DNA of 64,000 nt from Krasilnikovia cinnamomea (GTDB lineage Bacteria > Actinomycetota > Actinomycetes > Mycobacteriales > Micromonosporaceae). The notes beneath the pieces are model-generated. The model was not told where the DNA came from, searched no databases, and was given only the letters and a program-made list of their open reading frames with translations. The stretch is from contig NZ_SHKY01000001.1 in the NCBI RefSeq assembly GCF_004217545.1, forward strand, positions 4,216,001 through 4,280,000. The letters run 5' to 3'. The position numbers and the translations under genes are program-made. Below are positions 1-8,784 of this stretch, piece after piece; the stretch's first letter is position 1, and every line of letters starts with the position of its first letter.

Positions 1-1488
1 CAGGCCGCCGCGGCCACCGCCGCGCTGCGCGGTGACCCGGCGGTCCGCTACGTCGAGCCGGACCACGTCGCGCACGCGGCGGCGGTCCCGAACGATCCCG
101 GGTACTCGTACCAGTGGGGGGTGCGCAAGACCCGCGTCAGCACCGCCTGGTCGACCACCCACGGTTCCAGCAGCGTGGTGATCGCCGTGGTCGACACCGG
201 GGTGAGCCGGACCCCCGATCTGACCGGGCGCGTGCTGGCCGGCTACGACTTCGTCAACAACGACAGCAACGCCGCCGACGACAACGGGCACGGCACGCTC
301 GTGGCGGGCGTGGCCGCCGCGGCCGGCAACGACGCCGAGGGCATCGCGGGCGTCTGCTGGACCTGCAAGGTCCTGCCGGTCAAGGTGCTGGACCGCAACG
401 GCACCGGTGACTACAGCGACATCGCCAAGGGCATCCGGTGGGCCGCCGACCACGGCGCCGACGTGATCAACCTGTCGCTCAGCGGCACGGCCGACAGCCA
501 GCTGCTGCGCGACGCGGTCACGTACGCGATGGGCAAGGGTGCTCTCGTGGTGGCGGCGGCGGGCAACGACGGCGAGAAGTCCCGGCACTTCCCGGCGGCG
601 ATCTCGGCGGTGCTGTCGGTGGGCGCCTCGACGTCGGCGGACACCCGCTACTCATGGTCGAACTACGGCGGCTGGGTGGACGTCGCCGCGCCCGGCTGCA
701 ACCCGGCGCAGGCGAAGGACGGTTCGATCGTCGTGTTCTGCGGCACCTCCTCGAGCTCCCCGATGGTCGCGGGTATCGCGGCGTTGCTGGCGGGCAGCGG
801 CACCCCCGCGACCCCCGTCAAGATCCGTTCCGTGCTGAGCGCGTCGGCCCGGCAGCTCACCACGACCTGGCTGACGTGGGGCCGCGTCGACGCGGCGACC
901 GCGCTGGCCGCCCTGCCGGACCGCACGGCGCCGCAGGTGTCGTTCCGCACGCCGGCGGCCTCCGCCCTGGTCGGCGGCACCGTCAGCGTCGGCGCCACGG
1001 CCACCGACAGCGCCGCCGTCAGCCGGGTCCAGCTGCTGCTCAACGACACCGTGGTGGCCTCGGACGTCACCGCCCCGTACGTGTTGCGCTGGAAGTCGGC
1101 CCCCCGCAACGGCAAGACCACCCTGGTGCTGCGGGTGTACGACCGGGCGGGCAACGCCGCGACGGCGCGCCGTACGGTGCTGGTCGACAGCAGCGGCCCG
1201 GCGGTGACCGTGACGAAGGCCCCGGCGAACCGCACCCGCCACATCCGCGGCACGAAGTACGTCACCGCGCAGGCGAGCGACGCGCACGGCGTCGCGCGCC
1301 TGGAACTGGTGGTCGACGGCAAGGTCACCCAGCGGTACGCGGTGCCCACCCCGGCGCCCGGCTCCGTCGCCCGGCACAGGTTCAAGGTCAAGACCTGGAA
1401 GCACGGCAGGTCCATGACGGTACGGGTCCGCGCCTACGACTCGCTGGGCAACCTGCGCTCCGCCCCGGCCCGGAAGTGGTACCGCTGA
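1..1488 (+). CDS. Subtilisin-like serine protease (S8), 5' end outside window
   Basis: Secreted or surface endopeptidase of the subtilase family; 495 residues are visible and the frame is open through base 1, so the signal peptide and most of the propeptide lie upstream. The first residues (RYVEPDH) look like the end of an I9 propeptide. The catalytic triad is complete: Asp at visible residue 65 (VVDTGV), His at 97 (NGHGTL) and Ser at 250 (GTSSSSPM). The catalytic domain is followed by two Ig-like repeats of about 90 residues each, starting near DRTAPQVSF and SSGPAVTV, typical substrate- or wall-binding tails of actinomycete subtilases. It ends 20 bases before the guaA start, and the guaA -10 box lies immediately after its stop codon. 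Substrate unknown. Confidence 0.93.
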   Translation, partial: QAAAATAALRGDPAVRYVEPDHVAHAAAVPNDPGYSYQWGVRKTRVSTAWSTTHGSSSVVIAVVDTGVSRTPDLTGRVLAGYDFVNNDSNAADDNGHGTLVAGVAAAAGNDAEGIAGVCWTCKVLPVKVLDRNGTGDYSDIAKGIRWAADHGADVINLSLSGTADSQLLRDAVTYAMGKGALVVAAAGNDGEKSRHFPAAISAVLSVGASTSADTRYSWSNYGGWVDVAAPGCNPAQAKDGSIVVFCGTSSSSPMVAGIAALLAGSGTPATPVKIRSVLSASARQLTTTWLTWGRVDAATALAALPDRTAPQVSFRTPAASALVGGTVSVGATATDSAAVSRVQLLLNDTVVASDVTAPYVLRWKSAPRNGKTTLVLRVYDRAGNAATARRTVLVDSSGPAVTVTKAPANRTRHIRGTKYVTAQASDAHGVARLELVVDGKVTQRYAVPTPAPGSVARHRFKVKTWKHGRSMTVRVRAYDSLGNLRSAPARKWYR

Positions 1489-1494
1489 CGCCGG

Positions 1495-1500
1495 TAAACT
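1495..1500 (+). promoter_or_regulatory. -10 box (TAAACT) of guaA, leaderless type
   Basis: TAAACT fits the actinobacterial TAnnnT -10 consensus. It sits 8 bases before the guaA ATG and no Shine-Dalgarno sequence lies between, so the transcript probably starts at or within a base or two of the start codon. No clear -35 element was recognised. Confidence 0.5.
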
Positions 1501-1508
1501 CGGCCGTC

Positions 1509-3056
1509 ATGAGCACACCCCGCCCGGTTCTCGTCGTCGACTTCGGTGCCCAGTACGCCCAGCTGATCGCCCGCCGGGTCCGGGAGGCGCGGGTGTATTC
1601 GGAGATCGTGCCGCACTCGATGCCGGTCGCCGACATGCTGGCCAAGAACCCGGCCGCGATCATCCTGTCGGGCGGGCCCTCCAGCGTGTACGAGCCGGGC
1701 GCCCCGGTGCTGGACCCGGCGCTGTTCGACAACGACGTGCCGGTCTTCGGCATCTGCTACGGCTTCCAGGCGATGGCCCAGGCCCTCGGCGGCACGGTGG
1801 CCCAGACCGGAGCCCGCGAGTACGGCCGTACGGTGCTGGCCGCCCAGGGTGGGACCCTGCTGCGTGAGCTGCCCGCGGGTCTGCCGGTGTGGATGAGCCA
1901 CGGCGACAGCGTCACGGTCGCCCCCGCCGGTTTCGCGGTGACCGCGGCGTCGTCGGGCGCCCCCGTGGCCGCGTTCGAGGATCTGGCCGCGCGCCGGGCC
2001 GGGGTGCAGTTCCACCCCGAGGTGGCGCACACGGAGCAGGGCCAGGAGGTGCTGCGCCGCTTCCTGTACGACATCGCGGGCATCGAACCGACCTGGACGC
2101 CGACGAACATCATCGAGGAGCAGGTCGCCGCGATCCGCGCCCAGGTGGGCGACAAGCAGGTGATCTGCGGGCTGTCCGGCGGGGTCGACTCGGCGGTCGC
2201 CGCGGCGCTGGTGCACAAGGCGGTCGGCGACCAGCTCACCTGCGTCTTCGTCGACCACGGCCTGCTGCGGGCCGGCGAGGCCGAGCAGGTGGAGAAGGAC
2301 TACGTGGCCGCCACCGGCATCCGGCTCAAGGTGGTCGACGCGGCGGACCGGTTCCTGGGCCACCTGGCCGGGGTCACGGACCCCGAGCAGAAGCGCAAGA
2401 TCATCGGCCGGGAGTTCATCCGCGTCTTCGAGCAGGCGGCCCGCGAGGTCGACGCCGAGCGCCACGTGGAGTACCTGGTGCAGGGCACCCTCTACCCCGA
2501 CGTGGTGGAGTCGGGTGGCGGCACCGGCACGGCCAACATCAAGAGTCACCACAACGTGGGCGGTCTCCCGGAGGACCTGAAGTTCGCGCTGGTCGAGCCG
2601 CTGCGCACGCTGTTCAAGGACGAGGTGCGGGCGCTCGGCGCGGAGCTGGGCCTGCCCGAGGAGATCGTGCAGCGGCACCCGTTCCCCGGACCGGGCCTGG
2701 CCATCCGGATCATCGGCGCGGTGGACCGCGAGCGCCTCGACGTGCTACGCGCCGCCGACCTGATCGCCCGCGAGGAGCTGACCGCATCCGGCCTGGACCG
2801 CGACGTCTGGCAGTTCCCGGTCGTGCTGCTGGCGGACGTGCGCAGCGTCGGCGTGCAGGGCGACGGCCGGACCTACGGGCACCCCGTCGTGCTGCGGCCG
2901 GTCTCCAGCGAGGACGCCATGACCGCGGACTGGTCGCGGCTGCCGTACGACGTCATCGCCCGGATCTCGACCCGCATCACGAACGAGGTGCCCGAGGTCA
3001 ACCGGGTGGTGCTGGACGTGACCAGCAAGCCGCCGGGCACGATCGAGTGGGAGTGA
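1509..3056 (+). CDS. guaA: GMP synthase (glutamine-hydrolysing)
   Basis: Converts XMP to GMP using glutamine and ATP, the last step of guanine nucleotide synthesis, in the cytoplasm. The 515-residue length is normal. The N-terminal class I glutamine amidotransferase has its nucleophile Cys83 in GICYGF and the His/Glu pair in QFHPEV. The ATP-pyrophosphatase P-loop is GLSGGVDSA. The dimerisation domain ends in the family-typical KPPGTIEWE. The ATG at 1509 is chosen because [13 protein letters not shown] aligns with the usual N-terminus; the frame stays open far upstream but that stretch is antisense-like high-GC noise inside the protease gene. Transcription appears leaderless. Confidence 0.98.
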   Translation: MSTPRPVLVVDFGAQYAQLIARRVREARVYSEIVPHSMPVADMLAKNPAAIILSGGPSSVYEPGAPVLDPALFDNDVPVFGICYGFQAMAQALGGTVAQTGAREYGRTVLAAQGGTLLRELPAGLPVWMSHGDSVTVAPAGFAVTAASSGAPVAAFEDLAARRAGVQFHPEVAHTEQGQEVLRRFLYDIAGIEPTWTPTNIIEEQVAAIRAQVGDKQVICGLSGGVDSAVAAALVHKAVGDQLTCVFVDHGLLRAGEAEQVEKDYVAATGIRLKVVDAADRFLGHLAGVTDPEQKRKIIGREFIRVFEQAAREVDAERHVEYLVQGTLYPDVVESGGGTGTANIKSHHNVGGLPEDLKFALVEPLRTLFKDEVRALGAELGLPEEIVQRHPFPGPGLAIRIIGAVDRERLDVLRAADLIAREELTASGLDRDVWQFPVVLLADVRSVGVQGDGRTYGHPVVLRPVSSEDAMTADWSRLPYDVIARISTRITNEVPEVNRVVLDVTSKPPGTIEWE

Positions 3057-3060
3057 CCCG

Positions 3061-3342
3061 TCACGCCACCGGCGTGCTGGGCGGCTGACCCCAGGCGGGG
3101 TCGGCCGGGTTGGGCCAGACCGGGGCGGCGGGTCGCGCCTCTTCGGGCATGACCAGCCACATGACCGGGTAGGCCAGTAGCGCCGCGCCCCCGGTCACGA
3201 TGGCCAGCACGGCGAAGCCGACGCGGACCGCCACGGGGTCGACGCCGAAGTATCGTCCGAGGCCACCGCAGACACCCGCCAGGACGCGGTCGTCGGTCGG
3301 TCGGCGCAGCTGCTTGTACGGGGCGACAGTCGGTTCAGTCAT
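3061..3342 (-). CDS. Small PspC-domain membrane protein
   Basis: A 93-residue protein made of one PspC domain: a basic stretch with the hallmark GVCGGLGRYFGVDP, then a hydrophobic segment (about residues 40-68) ending in the MWLVMPEE motif, and a short proline-rich tail. PspC proteins sit in the cytoplasmic membrane and take part in envelope-stress responses; the exact role of single-domain actinobacterial copies is not known. It converges on guaA with only 4 bases between the stop codons. Two further PspC-domain proteins occur in this window (9201-10883 and 11003-12295). Confidence 0.85.
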   Translation of the reverse strand: MTEPTVAPYKQLRRPTDDRVLAGVCGGLGRYFGVDPVAVRVGFAVLAIVTGGAALLAYPVMWLVMPEEARPAAPVWPNPADPAWGQPPSTPVA

Positions 3343-3612
3343 GCCATCCAGCGTGGCCGCCGGGGTGCCCCGCGCGCCTCGGTGACCGCCCCGATCCGGG
3401 CCCTGACTTCCGTCTCCGGGTCGTGCGAATCGGCGCGCGGCGGCGTTGCTGTAAGACCCCGGAGCGGTGTCATAATGAGGTTGCAGAACGTTACCTGGTG
3501 ATCGCCGATTGTGGGCGAAGCAGCCCTGATCTGCGGCTACGCAGCGCTATCGCCCTGTCAGGAATCCGACAGACCTTCATTCCAGGTGACATAACCCGGG
3601 GAGAATCCCGCC
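3343..3612. promoter_or_regulatory. Intergenic promoter region upstream of the Nudix genes
   Basis: This 270-base gap separates the divergently read PspC gene and first Nudix gene. On the plus strand a CATAAT box at 3471-3476 is a plausible -10. Between it and the start lies a small inverted repeat, CTGTC at 3555-3559 with GACAG at 3568-3572. AGCG/GCGA-rich sequence around 3515-3550 could fold, giving a leader of about 130 nt. No ORF with a credible start was seen. Confidence 0.35.
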
Positions 3613-4560
3613 GTGACTCCCGCGCTCGAACCACTCCGCAGGATCGCGGCCTACGCCGTCGCGACCGACCCGGAAGGCAAGGTCCTTCTGGTCCGGGCCT
3701 CCTCGCGCTCCGGCACCCCCGGGGTCTGGTCTCTCCCCGGTGGCGCCGTCGACCACGGCGAAGACCCGAACCACACCGTCGTCCGTGAGACGGCGGCCGA
3801 GACCGGCCTGTCCGTCGCGGTCACCGGCCTGCGCGACGTCCTCGCGGACATGCGCTCGCTGCCGCACCGCGGCGTCACGATCCACACCGACCGCCTCGTG
3901 TACGAGGTGTCCGTCCGCGGCGGCACCCTCTGCGACCGGGCCGGGCGCTCCACCGACCTGGCCCGCTGGCACACCCCCGCCGAGGCCGAACGGCTCAAGC
4001 TGCGCCCGTTCACCGCCGCCGCCCTCGGACTCTCCGCCGCCTCCGCCGACCTGCGCCCGGAGGAGGTCCCGGACTTCCCGTCCTTCTACGCCTACCCCGG
4101 CCCGGACGGGCTGCACCGCGCGCAGCGCTTCGCGGCGTACGCGATCGCCACCGACCCGGACGACCGGCTCCTGCTGACCCGCATCGCCCCCGGCTACCCC
4201 GGCGCCGGCTGCTGGCACCTGCCCGGCGGCGGCACCGACTACGGCGAGCAGCCCGGCCCCGCCCTCATCCGGGAGCTGGCCGAGGAGACCGGCCAGGTCG
4301 GGCGCCTCGTCGAGCTGCTCGGCGTCGCCAGCCACCGCGACGCCGCCTCGCTGGGCCCCGAGGGGTACCCGATCGACTGGCACGGCGTCCGGGCGTTCTA
4401 CCGGGTCGTGGTCGAGGCACCCACCGAGGTGATCGTGCGCGACGTGGGCGGCTCCACCTCCGAGGCGTGCTGGATGCCGCTGGCCCAGGTCACCGAGCTG
4501 CCCGTGAACCAGCTCACGGAAGTCACGGCGGAGGCCCTGAAGGCCGCGCGGCTAACGTAG
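3613..4560 (+). CDS. Tandem Nudix hydrolase-like protein (two domains)
   Basis: 315 residues containing two Nudix domains of about 130 residues joined by a linker. Nudix enzymes cleave nucleoside diphosphates linked to another moiety; the substrate here is unknown. Domain 1 box: [10 protein letters not shown] followed by RETAAETGL, in which the first Glu of the REUxEExGU core is Ala, so metal binding may be weakened. Domain 2 box: [10 protein letters not shown] followed by RELAEETGQ, with the metal-binding glutamates kept. GTG start at 3613. It lies 4 bases upstream of a paralogue with the same two-domain layout, and both share the block [16 protein letters not shown], pointing to gene duplication. 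Transcriptional regulator members of this fold exist, so a non-enzymatic ligand-sensing role is possible. Confidence 0.85.
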   Translation: MTPALEPLRRIAAYAVATDPEGKVLLVRASSRSGTPGVWSLPGGAVDHGEDPNHTVVRETAAETGLSVAVTGLRDVLADMRSLPHRGVTIHTDRLVYEVSVRGGTLCDRAGRSTDLARWHTPAEAERLKLRPFTAAALGLSAASADLRPEEVPDFPSFYAYPGPDGLHRAQRFAAYAIATDPDDRLLLTRIAPGYPGAGCWHLPGGGTDYGEQPGPALIRELAEETGQVGRLVELLGVASHRDAASLGPEGYPIDWHGVRAFYRVVVEAPTEVIVRDVGGSTSEACWMPLAQVTELPVNQLTEVTAEALKAARLT

Positions 4561-4564
4561 GGGC

Positions 4565-5464
4565 GTGCGGATCAGGCGGGTGGGGGCGTACGGGCTGGTG
4601 CGCGACGGCAACGGCCGGGTGCTGCTGGCCCGCGGTTCCGACGCCAGCGAGTTCCCCGGCCTGTGGTCCCTGCCCGGCGGCGGCGTGGATCAGGGCGAGC
4701 ACCCCGACGACGCGGTCGTCCGGGAGTTCGCCGAGGAAACCGGCCTCGCGGTCCGGGTGCTGCGCGTGCGCGAGGTCACCGCGGACGTGGTCCGGCTGCC
4801 CAGCTCCGGGGCGTACGAGCACACCGACCGGGTGATCTACGACGTCGAGCCGTACGCGGGGGCGCTGCGCGACGAGATCGACGGGACGACCGACGCGGTG
4901 GCCTGGGTCACCGGCTCGGACCTCGCCGGGCTGGCGCTGCAGCCGTGGACCGCGCGGCTGCTCGGCCTGCCGGTGCCCGCGGACGGGGCGCCTCTCGTCG
5001 CCGCGGACGGGCCGCTCGCCACACCCGCCCGGGTGCAGCGCTTCGGTGCGTACGCGGTCGCGACCGACCCGGCCGGGCGCATCCTGCTGACCCGGATCGC
5101 GCCCGGATACCCCGGTGCGGACCGCTGGCACCTGCCCGGCGGAGGCACGGACCACGGGGAGACGCCCGAGCAGGCGCTCGCCCGGGAACTGGTCGAGGAG
5201 ACCTCACAGCGCGGCCGGATCACCGGCCTGCTGTCGATCTCCCACAAGTACGATCCAGCCGCTCTGGGCCCCGAAGGGGTGCCGGTCGACTGGCACGTCA
5301 TCAGGGTCCTGTTCAGAGTTTTGATCGATGTGCCGACAGTACCCGTAGTGACAGAGGCGGCGGGTGGCTCCACCGCCGAGGCCGGGTGGTTCAGCCCGGC
5401 CGAGGCGCGGAACCTCCCGCTCACCGAGGTCGCACGGTCGGCGGTACGACAGGTCACGGGCTGA
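4565..5464 (+). CDS. Second tandem Nudix hydrolase-like protein
   Basis: 299 residues, paralogous to the preceding gene. Domain 1 box [10 protein letters not shown] / REFAEETGL is intact. Domain 2 box [10 protein letters not shown] / RELVEETSQ keeps the glutamates but has Ser for the usual Gly. GTG start at 4565. A TAACGT hexamer at 4553-4558, inside the end of the upstream gene and 6 bases from the GTG, could be a -10 for a leaderless transcript, so this copy may be transcribed both with and independently of its neighbour. Together the two genes encode four Nudix domains. Substrate unknown. Confidence 0.85.
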   Translation: MRIRRVGAYGLVRDGNGRVLLARGSDASEFPGLWSLPGGGVDQGEHPDDAVVREFAEETGLAVRVLRVREVTADVVRLPSSGAYEHTDRVIYDVEPYAGALRDEIDGTTDAVAWVTGSDLAGLALQPWTARLLGLPVPADGAPLVAADGPLATPARVQRFGAYAVATDPAGRILLTRIAPGYPGADRWHLPGGGTDHGETPEQALARELVEETSQRGRITGLLSISHKYDPAALGPEGVPVDWHVIRVLFRVLIDVPTVPVVTEAAGGSTAEAGWFSPAEARNLPLTEVARSAVRQVTG

Positions 5465-5474
5465 ACCGGTCCGA

Positions 5475-5693
5475 TAGACTCAAGCCCAGGGACAGGGTGA
5501 AACCGGGCCTGCCCGTCCGCCGAGCGAGGAAAACAGGTGGCGGACGCCGTTGTACACAACCGGTCGATCGGTCTCTCGCCAAGACCGGGTGGCTGTGCAA
5601 TGGTGTAACCCGCCAACGAGCCGAAGAGACGGACCAGGCCCCACTCGCCGCTGCTGAGCAGGCGGGTAGACCGATCCCACGATGGAGGAGCAC
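5475..5693 (+). promoter_or_regulatory. pssA promoter (TAGACT) and long structured leader
   Basis: A TAGACT -10 box at 5475-5480 would start a transcript near 5487, leaving about 205 nt before the preferred pssA start. The leader can form GTCCGCC (5515-5521) with GGCGGAC (5539-5545), and CGGTC with GACCG around 5568-5586. It matches no riboswitch class I recognise. The leader ends in GGAGGAG (5684-5690), a good ribosome binding site for the GTG at 5694. Confidence 0.4.
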
Positions 5694-6668
5694 GTGCCGA
5701 GAACCCCTTGGCGCCGGCGTCGCACGACGGATAGTCCCCGTCCCGCCGGGCGCCGTTGGGCAGGCCGGCTGCGCCACGGCGGAACGATCGCCCGGCAGGC
5801 CCTGCTGGTCAGGGTCGGGCGCCGCTCCGGCGACACCCGGCGGGCGGCCACGGCCACCCGCGCCGAGGTGCTCTACACCGGCATCGACACCGTCACCTAC
5901 CCGTACGGGGGGCGCGGAGTGCCCGGCCCGGCCGCGCACCTGCCGGTGCAGGCGCCGGTCGCCGAGGAGCCGAGCACGTCGCTGCTGCCCGGCGAGCACA
6001 CTTTCGCCCGTCGTGCCCGCTTCGCGCTGGTGAACTCGTGCACGCTGGCCAGCCTGAGCCTCGGCCTGCTGGCGATCTTCCTGGCCATGCACGGCGAGGC
6101 CCGGTTCGCGGCGGCCTGCCTGGTCGCCTGCGTGGCCTTCGACGGTCTCGACGGCGCGCTCGCCCGCAAGCTGGGCGTGTCCAGCCCGTTCGGCGCGCAG
6201 ATGGACTCACTGGCCGACATGTGCTCGTTCGGCCTGGCCGCCCCGGTCGTGGTGTACGCGTCGCTGGCGCACACCGTGCCCACCGCGGCCGCCGCCGTGG
6301 CCTGCATGCTGGTCGCCGGCTGCGCCGCGATCCGGCTGGCCCGCTTCAACGTCTCGCCCAAGGACGGCAAGTTCTTCTGCGGCGTGCCCACCACGATGGC
6401 CGCCGCCGTGCTGGCGCTGACGGTGCTCATCGGGCTGCCGATCCCCGGCATCGCGCTGCTGGCCGGGGTCGCGCTGCTGGCGTTCGCGATGGTCTCCAGC
6501 TTCCCGTACGCGAAGCTGGCCCGGATCGTGAAGCTGCCGCCGTGGCTGTGGCTGCTGCCGATCGTCGGCGCGCTGGTCGACGCCCGGCTGACCTTCGTCT
6601 TCCTGGTCACGGCGTACCTGCTCAGCGGCCCGGTGCTGTGGCTGCGCACCCGCCGCGCCGCCGCCTGA
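5694..6668 (+). CDS. pssA: CDP-diacylglycerol-serine O-phosphatidyltransferase
   Basis: Integral membrane enzyme that makes phosphatidylserine from CDP-diacylglycerol and serine. The CDP-alcohol phosphotransferase signature is complete: FDGLDGALAR, then GAQMDSLADM, giving the three catalytic Asp residues with correct spacing. About seven hydrophobic segments follow. The N-terminal ~105 residues are an arginine- and proline-rich soluble extension not needed by the family. GTG 5694 is preferred over the in-frame ATG 5682 because GGAGGAG sits just before it and overlaps the ATG codon region. The product feeds the phosphatidylserine decarboxylase at 7444-8688, which faces it on the other strand. 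Confidence 0.93.
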   Translation: MPRTPWRRRRTTDSPRPAGRRWAGRLRHGGTIARQALLVRVGRRSGDTRRAATATRAEVLYTGIDTVTYPYGGRGVPGPAAHLPVQAPVAEEPSTSLLPGEHTFARRARFALVNSCTLASLSLGLLAIFLAMHGEARFAAACLVACVAFDGLDGALARKLGVSSPFGAQMDSLADMCSFGLAAPVVVYASLAHTVPTAAAAVACMLVAGCAAIRLARFNVSPKDGKFFCGVPTTMAAAVLALTVLIGLPIPGIALLAGVALLAFAMVSSFPYAKLARIVKLPPWLWLLPIVGALVDARLTFVFLVTAYLLSGPVLWLRTRRAAA

Positions 6669-6681
6669 CAAGTCCGACAGC

Positions 6682-6716
6682 AAAGGCCGCCCCCTGCGTG
6701 GGCGGCCTTTGCTTTT
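6682..6716 (+). terminator. Rho-independent terminator of pssA
   Basis: Perfect 11-bp stem, AAAGGCCGCCC (6682-6692) with GGGCGGCCTTT (6700-6710), a 7-base loop, then GCTTTT. It separates pssA from the next promoter. Confidence 0.85.
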
Positions 6717-6718
6717 CC

Positions 6719-6744
6719 AATAATGGATACTACTATCCATTATT
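6719..6744 (+). promoter_or_regulatory. Palindromic operator overlapping a leaderless promoter
   Basis: AATAATGGATA (6719-6729) and TATCCATTATT (6734-6744) form a perfect 11-bp inverted repeat around CTAC. A TACTAT -10 box (6731-6736) lies inside it, and the GTG start of the HTH-nucleotidyltransferase gene follows immediately at 6745. The AT-rich site stands out from its surroundings. A repressor bound here would cover the -10 and the transcription start, so autoregulation by the HTH domain encoded next is the simplest reading. Confidence 0.7.
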
Positions 6745-7335
6745 GTGAGAACCGCGCCGCCGTTGCTGGCGCCCCTGTTCCGGTCGGACGGCCAGGCACG
6801 CCTGCTGGCCGAGCTGTTCCTATCCGGTGCTGACGAGCTCAACCTGCACGAACTCGCGCGGCGGACCGACCTCGCGTACGGCACGGTGCATCGCGAGGTG
6901 CGCCGGCTCCTGGATGTCGGACTGCTTTGGGAGCGCCGCATAGGCCAGGCCCGCTACGTGCGGCCAAACCCGGATTCGCCGCTGACCCAGCCGGTCCGTG
7001 ATCTGCTGCTCGTCTCCGCTGGTCCGGTTCCGCTGCTGGCGGTCGAGCTCGGCGCGATCACCGGTGTGCAGGCGGCGTTTCTGTTCGGATCCTTCGCGGC
7101 GCGAATGCGCGGGGAGCCGGGTCCGCCGCCCAACGACATCGACGTGTTGGTCGTGGGCGACCCGGCGAACCCGGCCGCGGTGTACGACGCCTGCCGAAGG
7201 GTCGGTGACCAGGTGGGCCGTGAGGTCAACCCGACGATCATGACCCGCGACGAGCTGGCACACCACACCGGCTTTCTGACCCAGGTCCGCGACAGCCCAG
7301 TCGTTCCGATCATCGGGGAGTTGCCGTGGCGGTGA
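6745..7335 (+). CDS. Winged-helix / nucleotidyltransferase (MNT-type) protein
   Basis: 196 residues. Residues 1-75 form an ArsR/MarR-like winged helix (LNLHELARRTDLAYGTVHRE as recognition region). Residues 95-190 form a minimal nucleotidyltransferase with the catalytic signature FLFGS (Gly115-Ser116) and DID (131-133). Proteins of this kind are usually the antitoxin partner of a HEPN protein (MntA/HepT-type systems, where the MNT AMPylates the HEPN RNase). Here the next ORF overlaps its stop by 10 bases but is only 32 residues long, so the partner appears lost. The start codon abuts a perfect palindrome, implying self-repression. Function as antitoxin is inferred from family, not shown. Confidence 0.8.
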   Translation: MRTAPPLLAPLFRSDGQARLLAELFLSGADELNLHELARRTDLAYGTVHREVRRLLDVGLLWERRIGQARYVRPNPDSPLTQPVRDLLLVSAGPVPLLAVELGAITGVQAAFLFGSFAARMRGEPGPPPNDIDVLVVGDPANPAAVYDACRRVGDQVGREVNPTIMTRDELAHHTGFLTQVRDSPVVPIIGELPWR

Positions 7336-7424
7336 CGCCGCTGATCAGTGACCAGCAGACCGCAGTGGACGCGTTGGTCGCCTTGCGCCGCCTCGAGCGC
7401 GTGCCAGTAAGCGTGCGGGTCTAG
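7326..7424 (+). pseudogene. Truncated partner gene of the MNT protein (remnant)
   Basis: An ORF starting GTG at 7326, overlapping the end of the MNT gene, encodes 32 residues (MAVTPLISDQQ...RVPVSVRV) before a TAG. Its position and overlap are those of the downstream HEPN-type gene expected in such pairs, and the helical opening would fit a HEPN start, but the conserved RxxxxH motif is absent because the gene ends too early. It could instead be a genuine very small gene. Confidence 0.4.
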
Positions 7425-7443
7425 CCGGAGGGGCGGCGCCGGG

Positions 7444-8688
7444 TCAGATCCAGCGGGCGATGACCGAGCTGGCGCCGATCACCTTGTCACCCGCCGCGAC
7501 CTTCGCCTCCGCGCGGTCCGCGGGCAGGTAGACGTCCGTGCGGGAGCCGAACCGGATCAGACCGAGACGCTCACCGCGGGCGACCAGCGCGCCGACCGGC
7601 GTGCGCTGCACGATCCGACGGGCGATCAGGCCAGTACGCTGCGCCACCACCACCGTGCCGTGGTCGGTGTCCAGGACCGTGTACGCCGCCACGTTGTGCT
7701 CGGCCGCCGCGGTCATCGCGTTGGCGTACCCGCCTTCCTCGACGAAGTAGTCCGTGACGCGACCGGCCACCGGCACCCGGTTGACGTGCACGTCGAGCAC
7801 GGACAGGAAGACCGCCACGCGCAGGAACTCGCCGTCGCCGAACCGCTCGTCGCGGAGCCGCTCGACCGACAGCACCCGCCCGTCGCTGGCCGCCACCACC
7901 GCGTCGGCGTCGCCGGGCACGTCCCGTTCCGGGTCCCGGAAGAACGCCGCGATCGGGGCCGCTGCCAGCGCCGGGAGCAGCCACAGCTTCGACTTCGGGC
8001 GCGCCGAGCGGGCCAGCGCCGCCAGGCCCAGGGCGATCCCCGCGGCGGCGACGCCGTTCGAGTCGATGTGCATCGTCCGGGTCACCGGCACGCTCGACGG
8101 CCGGTACGCGGGCGCCAGCGTCGCGGCCACCGAGGTCTCCGCCGGGGTGAAGCGCAGCCGGTGCACCCGGATCGGCGGCTGGTTGCGCAGCACCAGGTCC
8201 GACCCGACGCCGAACAGCGCGCTCTGCCGGAACAGCTCGGCGGCGGCGCCCGCGGTACGGCCGGGCACGGCCGGGGTCGCCACGGTGACCACGGCCCCGT
8301 TCGTGAGGTACTTGCCCAACCCGTCGAGCAGCCCGCGTACGTCCTCGGCGGTGCCGGTGAGCGGCTCGGCGACGATCACCACGTCGGCCGGGTCCGCCTC
8401 GGGCAGCGCGTCGACGATCCGCACCCGGTCGGCGATCCAGCTGCCGAGCCCGGTGATGTGGTCGCGCAGCAGGCTCGGGGTGGTCCGGTCGCTGGGGACC
8501 AGGGTCAGGGTGTCGCCGGGCAGCAGCGCCTCCAGTGCGGCGGCGACCACGTCACCGGCGTGGTCCGCGCCGAGCACGAGCGCCGAGCTGGCGGTGCTGC
8601 GCCGGGCGAACTCGGCGGTGAGGGCGCGGGCGGCGCGGGGGCCGACACCGGCCACGGGCGCCGTGGCGACGGCGGGAAACGGTGTCAT
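7444..8688 (-). CDS. psd: Phosphatidylserine decarboxylase with N-terminal methyltransferase-like domain
   Basis: 414 residues. The C-terminal ~200 residues are a short-type phosphatidylserine decarboxylase proenzyme: a membrane-anchoring hydrophobic stretch, FFRDPER, the VHVNRVP motif, and the self-cleavage site at Gly381-Ser382 in FGSRTDVYLP, which would generate the pyruvoyl cofactor. The first ~215 residues look like a Rossmann SAM-methyltransferase fold (ALVLGADHAGD, then ADVVIVAEP), which ordinary short Psd proteins lack. ATG 8688 is preferred over the further upstream ATG 8733 because AGGAG precedes it. It makes phosphatidylethanolamine from the PssA product; the N-terminal domain might act on the same lipid or be regulatory. 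Confidence 0.85.
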   Translation of the reverse strand: MTPFPAVATAPVAGVGPRAARALTAEFARRSTASSALVLGADHAGDVVAAALEALLPGDTLTLVPSDRTTPSLLRDHITGLGSWIADRVRIVDALPEADPADVVIVAEPLTGTAEDVRGLLDGLGKYLTNGAVVTVATPAVPGRTAGAAAELFRQSALFGVGSDLVLRNQPPIRVHRLRFTPAETSVAATLAPAYRPSSVPVTRTMHIDSNGVAAAGIALGLAALARSARPKSKLWLLPALAAAPIAAFFRDPERDVPGDADAVVAASDGRVLSVERLRDERFGDGEFLRVAVFLSVLDVHVNRVPVAGRVTDYFVEEGGYANAMTAAAEHNVAAYTVLDTDHGTVVVAQRTGLIARRIVQRTPVGALVARGERLGLIRFGSRTDVYLPADRAEAKVAAGDKVIGASSVIARWI

Positions 8689-8784
8689 GGTGGGCGAGCT
8701 CCTCGCGCGAGGTAGGCGGACTCCGACGAGCATATTGCGCCGCCCGCCGACCGCACCCCCGGGTGCGGCGGCGAGCGGCGCGTG

